Source: Aselliscus stoliczkanus (taxonomy: Eukaryota > Chordata > Mammalia > Chiroptera > Hipposideridae). From it: 64,000 nt of DNA. The position numbers and the translations under genes were made by a program. Below, in pieces: positions 59,528-64,000 of the stretch. The stretch spans positions 88,849,449-88,913,448 of the forward strand of contig CM066735.1 in the NCBI GenBank assembly GCA_033961575.1. Reading direction: 5' to 3'. Position 1 is the stretch's first letter, and every line of letters starts with the position of its first letter. The notes below the pieces were generated by a model. That model was given only the letters and a program-made list of their open reading frames with translations, did not search any database and was not told the DNA's origin.

Positions 59528-59655
59528 AAGTGGTACTTAAAGATATAGCATGAGAATCACCCGGGAAACTTTTCAACAAATTCCAGTGTCCATTGCTCAC
59601 CATGACCCCTTTGGCATACTGGCATTTGAGGCCCAGTAATTTTGATTTATTCAAG
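59528..59655. mobile_element. MER5-type hAT MITE
   Basis: AGTGGTACTTAAAGATATAG, GCATGAGAATCACCCGGGAA, TTTGAGGCCCAGTAATTTTG resemble the MER5 group. Confidence 0.45.
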
Positions 59656-59809
59656 GTAGTAGCCAAGTGTAGGTTTTGGAGGTAGCATTTGAATGCAAAC
59701 CTTAATGGTTTCTTGTGTATATTTCTACTATAGTCTTGCAGGAAATTGGAGGGCATCACATAAGAGCTGACATATATAAAGTGCTTGGCATGCTATGTAA
59801 CTAATTTAA

Positions 59810-59829
59810 TTTAATTTAATTTAATTTTA
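59810..59829. repeat. (AATTT)n microsatellite
   Basis: About four to five pentanucleotide units read directly. Confidence 0.9.
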
Positions 59830-61000
59830 GTCCTTTTCATTGTATTTCTTATGTGGCTGATTTTCCAGAAACTATCCATGGCAAAAGACAGTCATGGTAC
59901 TGCATAGGTTGAGCCCCAGTGGGTATAGGATGCACATTCCTCCATGCCTCCAGAACCCCAAACTGCATATTTAGCTGTGCTGAGGTTTCCGTGGCACTTG
60001 TCATACCTTTGCCACTTGTAGCTGAGGCCTGAAGATAGTCAAGACAGAAGCCCCCACTCCCACCCCCTCTTCTCTTGGTTTGCTGGGCTGCAGTGGCCAT
60101 TGGCACTTAGATACATAAAGGAATTAGGTTCCTGGGTCTGGGCAGCCAATTTCCTCTTGCCATTTTTAAGCCTTAGAAGATAGCCTGATGTGACGGGAAA
60201 CATTTCAAGTGAGACTGAATTTTAAGGAGGAAATGAAGCAGGTGGCTTGTGTGAATGCAATAAGGTAGAATGTGAACTCTATTTGTCCCCCTGGTTATTG
60301 AATCTCCAAGGAGAGGCCAGGCCAATCATGCTGCCTCTTCTTACTGAAATTCACCAGGGGCAGAACCTACTACAGAAGTCAAAGGTGGCGAGAGCATGGC
60401 GGGGAGAGGGGGAAGAGAGTGGGGAGCCAAGAAGGACTAAGCAATTGAAAAGCCCCTTAAAAAGATATGCCATGCTAACGGAACCACTGGCAGCTGGGAG
60501 GCCACAGGCTAGAGAGGAGAGATACTCTCACGCTTGTCAATAGCAGTTTTGCAGGTAATGTCAGCACTGACACTTCTCCCTGGCCTAGTAGTAAGCATTT
60601 CAGCTGTCAGCAGGGGCAGGAGGAGACAGTTGAGGCTGTGGGTCTTTGTTTATCACCAAGGCCTTCCATGTCCACAAAGCTCCCTTCATTGGTTTCTCTT
60701 AACAATCAGTTCCGGGTGGTAGAGGTAGATGGCTGATGAAAGCAGGCAGAATAGGTGCCTCCGCAGAGCTGGCGGGTGGGGACTTTCTGCCAGCTTGATT
60801 TTAAATGCAGAACATGTCTTGATGGGGTAAAAGGAGTTCCAAGAATAACTGTGCCTTCAGGGAGGTAGCTTCTGACATGGTCTTGGTCTTTGCCTCATTC
60901 TGGCAACTGTGCCCTCCCAGTAGGAAACGGTGCGGGTAGCCTGGCTCCAATGTGGGAAATATGAACATTTCTCTGAGAGGAAAATGATCTCAACCATAAC
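59830..61000. other. No recognised feature
   Basis: ORFs at 59849-60106 (minus) and 60247-60543 (plus) were examined; neither has motifs, splice signals or family resemblance. Confidence 0.28.
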
Positions 61001-61004
61001 CATC

Positions 61005-61130
61005 ACAGTATTCTGGTTAAGTGGGCAGCCTCGGGAACCAGACACGCCTGTGGTTATAATCCAGGTGTGTCACCGCAGGAAGCAATTTCCTCTCTCCAAA
61101 CTTCATTATCTGTATGCGAAGTATGAGCAG
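61005..61130 (+). mobile_element. MIR fragment
   Basis: CACAGTATTCTGGTTAAGTG, GGAACCAGACACGCCTGTGG, TTCCTCTCTCCAAACTTCAT with TATCTGTATGCGAAG match MIR order. Confidence 0.55.
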
Positions 61131-61138
61131 GAGCCCTG

Positions 61139-61293
61139 CTTCTCAAACCGTATTTGCATCACTTGCACCTGGAGGGCTTGTTAAATTGATATCTCTGGGC
61201 TTCGCCTCCAGAGTTTCTGATTCAGCAGGACTGGGAATGGGGAAGCTTGATAATCTGCATTTTTAACTAGTTCCCTGGTGATGCTGACAGCTG
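61139..61293. mobile_element. MER5A hAT MITE
   Basis: TTCTCAAACCGTATTTGCAT, CACTTGCACCTGGAGGGCTT, GAGTTTCTGATTCAGCAGGA, ATAATCTGCATTTTTAACTA and TCCCTGGTGATGCTGACAGC: nearly full-length MER5A, immediately after the MIR. Confidence 0.72.
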
Positions 61294-61535
61294 CTTTTCT
61301 GGGGCCCACGTTCATTTATTCCATGGATATTTATTAAACTGTGTGTCCAGTACTTTTACAGACCTGGGTCACGGTAATGAACAAAGTCCTTGTATCTAAT
61401 TGTAAGAGACAATGATAAACAAATAACTAAATGTGTAGTACAATAGGTATTAGCATGATAAGTAACATTACAAATTAAAGCAGGATAAAGGCTGCACCAA
61501 GTTGTGATGAGAATATTATTCTACACGCAATGGTC

Positions 61536-61703
61536 AAGGTGGAATTGGGCTGGCTGAGTGGCTCAGTTGGTAAAGAGCTTGCTCAAGAGTGCGGGCTGGA
61601 CTCTGAGCAACAGCAGTTCGATGCTCAGCCCAAGCCGAGCTGCCGCTAAACTGCCAACAGGTGGCAGGATGGCTCAGCTAAAAAAAAAAAAAAAGGCGAA
61701 ATT
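61536..61703 (+). mobile_element. tRNA-derived SINE, subfamily A
   Basis: The element is 61547-61692: GGGCTGGCTGAGTGGCTCAG, TTGGTAAAGAGCTTGCTCAA, CAACAGCAGTTCGATGCTCA, GCCGCTAAACTGCCAACAGG, TGGCAGGATGGCTCAGCT, then a pure A run. Flanked by AAGGTGGAATT / AAGGCGAAATT (61536-61546, 61693-61703; two transitions). Confidence 0.88.
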
Positions 61704-62330
61704 CACCAGTATAGTGACATTTGAACACAAACCTGAAAGAGTGACTCAGAATTGCAGATATCTCAGGAAAAAATAGTGTACAGAAGCAAAATAGCAAATC
61801 CAAAGGCCCTGAGGCAGGTGTGTGATGTACATCTTTGAAGAAGTCAAGTGGCCTCTATGGGTTGATGAGAAGTGAGCAGAGGAGAGAATTAGAGGAAATG
61901 AGGTCAGAAATGTAGTTGAAGAAAGGGAAGGATGCTGAGATGGGCCATTGAAACGGGAAGTCAATGGAGAGTTTTATCAGAGTGGGGACCTGATCTAGCT
62001 TCCATTATAAGAGGTTTACTCTTGCTGATGTGCCGAGAATGGACTGTAGGCAAATGGGGATTGAAGTGTGGAGATTAGGTCAGGTTATTCTAATAACCTA
62101 GGTGACACATAATGGTAGCTTGGACAGAGGTTTGGAGAAGTGGTTGAAATTCTGAATAAATTATGTAATTAGGGCTAACAAGATTTACTGATGCATATAA
62201 TGTGGAATAAGGAAGAAAAGGAGTCAAGAATTACTCCCAGGTTGTCTTGGTAATCTGGAAAGAAGGGGTAGGTACAGACAGGGAAGACAGGGAGACACAA
62301 GTTGTGCAGGCAAAGGGTGAACCCAGCCTG

Positions 62331-62902
62331 TGTGAGTTGCTCAAACCCTGCACACTGAGAAGGGAGTCTGGTCTTCAGGACTGGTCCTGGGCCAGCTCCT
62401 GGGGGATTGATTACCTCTGAACTCTTGGAATATTTTACCTGATTGGTGTGTTCTGTATGTTTGAAGGTTTGTACTGTGCTGCAGCAGTGTGACCAGATAA
62501 GTTTATCATAACAGTGTGATTTATGGCGAATGCCTGTTTTTGCTTTGGGGGGCTGGAGTTTGAGTTACTAAGGTCAGTCATGTGAGTGTCGCATGCCTAC
62601 ATGACTGACCCCTCAGTGAAATTCTTGAACACAAGGCTCCAGTGAGCTTTCCTAGTTGTCATACATCATTGCTGGGTGAATGAAGTGTGTCCATATGTGA
62701 CGCCACTGAGAGGGACAACTGGAAGCTTGCATATGGTTTCTCCTGGACTATACCCCATGTACATTTTCCCTTTGCTGCATTTAATCTGTATCCTTCCACT
62801 ATAATAAACCATAGCCATGAATATAATAGTTTTTCTGATTCCTGTGAATCCTTCTAGTGAATCATCAAGACTGAGGATGGTCTTGGGGACCCCTGACACA
62901 CA
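62331..62902 (+). mobile_element. Solo LTR, ERVL-like (class III)
   Basis: Starts about TGTGTGAGTTGCTCAAACCC and ends GGGGACCCCTGACACA, i.e. TG...CA ends, about 570 bp. The poly-A signal AATAAA is at 62803-62808, followed by GTGAATCCTTCTAGTGAATC and GTCTTGGGGACCCC, the layout of ERVL-type LTR 3' ends. No gag/pol/env adjoins it and no tRNA primer site was found, so it is a solo LTR. Start and target duplication are uncertain. Confidence 0.6.
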
Positions 62903-63078
62903 GTGTGCAAGGAAAAACTGAGACTATGGCTTTGGACATGGTGAATTTGAGATATCTATTAGATACCCAAATGGATATTTCTGCTAAATAGTTGATATAT
63001 GAGTCTGGAGTGCAGGAGTAAAGATTTGGGCTGGGGATATAAGTGTTATGATGCTCTCATTTTTCATATGGTCATTTG

Positions 63079-63396
63079 GGCTAGAACAGGGGTCAGCAAA
63101 CTGCGGCTGGCGAGCCACTTGCAGCTTTTTGGGTACGTTTGATCTCAAAAGTTGGCCGACCCCTGTAAGAGTCAATCCTGTCCCTCACAACAACTTAAAA
63201 ATTATTTGAGAGCCATAAATATATTTTTGCATAATCACCATTATGTGAATAATATCCTTTAAAAATTTTATAAATGAAACTATGATAGTTTTATTTTCAT
63301 TTTCAATTTTACTTCAGAGCCACAGTTCATGAGCCGCAGTTTGCTGACCCATGGCGGCTCTTCCGTCTCAAAAGTTTGCCAACCCTGAGGCTAGAA
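63079..63396. mobile_element. Non-autonomous hAT element with nested palindromes
   Basis: The element is 63087-63388. The left end is CAGGGGTCAGCAAACTGCGG and the right end reads CAGGGTTGGCAAACTTTTGA on the opposite strand. GGCTAGAA flanks both sides (63079-63086, 63389-63396), an 8-bp duplication as expected for hAT. Inside, AGCAAACTGCGGCT is found again inverted (GAGCCGCAGTTTGCTGACCC at about 63332), and TCTCAAAAGTT followed by GACCCCTG / AACCCTG is repeated directly at 63145-63166 and 63367-63387. About 300 bp; no transposase. It sits at the end of the old repeat. Confidence 0.78.
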
Positions 63397-63399
63397 CAT

Positions 63400-63675
63400 A
63401 GCAGCTGAAATTCCTTCTAAAGGTAATATTTACAATTTTGTGTTCTCTTTTTACCTCAGTGCGATTGGTTTTAATTTCTTATTTAAAAGCATGTTCCATG
63501 AGGATACAATGAAAAGCATGACATTACTGAGTTTCTGGGAAGTAAGGAAGTGAATGGACTTGGGAGGGAAATGGCCAGAGGAAAACTGAATTTATTTCAA
63601 GCTTTACTACTCCCCAACCCTCTTCAAGTCTTTCAGTGTTTTGGCTTCCTTCTAACATCACTTTCTGCCTTTGCT
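63400..63675. other. Flank of the hAT element, no recognised feature
   Basis: Continues the old repeat for a few bases, then unnamed AT-rich sequence up to the tandem duplication. Confidence 0.3.
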
Positions 63676-63676
63676 G

Positions 63677-63826
63677 GAGGGACAGCAGAAAGTGGCAGGA
63701 TGGCTAATCCTGCTGCCACGTGGACCAGTGACAATGAAAGCCATACCCACAGAGGGACAGCAGAAAGTGGTAGGATGGTTAATCCTGCTGCCACATGGAC
63801 CAGTGATAATGAAAGCCATACCCATA
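63677..63826. repeat. 75-bp tandem duplication, two copies
   Basis: Units 63677-63751 and 63752-63826 both begin GAGGGACAGCAGAAAGTGG. They differ at five positions, all transitions (C/T or G/A). The unit is a multiple of three and stays open on both strands, so ORFs 63550-63846 (plus) and 63658-63882 (minus) contain a repeated 25-residue block; I do not regard either as coding. Confidence 0.95.
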
Positions 63827-64000
63827 TGGGGGAGTGCTCTGGCTAGGCCCCTCTTCTGTTGTGTTTCAACATTTGTGAGCAAATACCTTTTACATTAAGT
63901 GTTGAGAAATCCATTCTATGGATAAACTGGCCATTGGTCCCTGCCTGAAGGCAGCTACTTTAGACATTATGATAAGGTGAATTCAGTGAGAACAACTCAG

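Larger units (their letters stand above)
61310..63086 (+). mobile_element. Old mammalian repeat (L2-like), split by insertions
   Basis: Segments 61310-61546, 61704-62290 and about 62905-63086 read as one diverged repeat. It starts TCATTTATTCCATGGATATT and GATAAACAAATAACTAAATG, continues CCAAAGGCCCTGAGGCAGGT, GAGAATGGACTGTAGGCAAA, AAGAATTACTCCCAGGTTGT, and resumes ATTTGAGATATCTATTAGAT, TGAGTCTGGAGTGCAGGAGT. The order is that of a common old interspersed repeat; I am unsure whether it is L2 or an LTR. A SINE (61547), an LTR (about 62331) and a hAT (63087) interrupt or end it. Confidence 0.5.

Noticed and set aside
63550..63846. 98-codon ORF with a repeated 25-residue block as a possible small repeat protein
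   Set aside because: The repeat is equally open on the other strand, differences are transitions with no codon-position bias I can see, and no promoter or splice support exists.
1..64000. CRISPR arrays, operons, phage or plasmid functions
   Set aside because: No regularly spaced repeats, no dense coding, and clear mammalian intron/repeat structure throughout.

Overview
The window looks like mammalian nuclear DNA. It is AT-rich, with large introns bounded by GT/AG, poly-A-tailed retroposons with target-site duplications (TSDs), and old placental repeats (MIR, L2, MER5A, MaLR/MLT1 LTRs, Tigger, old L1). Eight young tRNA-derived SINEs and one A-tailed composite retroposon resemble SINEs I associate with bats of the rhinolophid/megadermatid side of Yinpterochiroptera. 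A mariner deletion derivative and a small hAT element fit that idea. A bat is therefore my inference (moderate confidence), and I do not name a species. No bacterial, phage, plasmid, CRISPR or operon-type structure is present.

The only protein-coding gene I can support runs on the + strand from about 10.3 to 33.4 kb. Six consecutive exons (10338-10438, 18880-18990, 26993-27101, 28966-29018, 29100-29155, 33363-33411) join in phase, each with consensus splice sites, into the last 158 residues of a conserved-looking protein ending at a TGA. Earlier exons must lie to the left, outside the window or unrecognised. I do not recognise the protein, so no symbol is given. A 3' UTR of about 0.9 kb probably ends after the AATAAA at 34326.

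Layout: 1-10.3 kb is upstream intron or flank with a polypyrimidine tract, an (AC)n, a class II-like ERV LTR remnant, L2/MIR/L1 fragments and one SINE. 10.4-33.4 kb is introns loaded with SINEs, a composite retroposon, MLT1, MIR, a deleted mariner and microsatellites. 34.7-39.7 kb is a 5-kb block with almost no recognisable repeats just 3' of the gene. 39.7-64 kb appears intergenic: MLT1 LTRs, MIR, MER5A, L2 and L1M remnants, two more SINEs, and, at the right end, an old repeat interrupted in turn by a SINE, a solo LTR and a hAT element, followed by a 75-bp tandem duplication.

The points most worth a second look are the unidentified gene, the two related SINE subfamilies with unusual hairpins, the 15.57-15.98 kb retroposon that carries an extra L1-like 3' segment inside one TSD pair, the rearranged mariner derivative, and the palindromic hAT element. 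I saw no convincing new multi-gene system. All repeat family names are from memory of consensus sequences, not from a database search.
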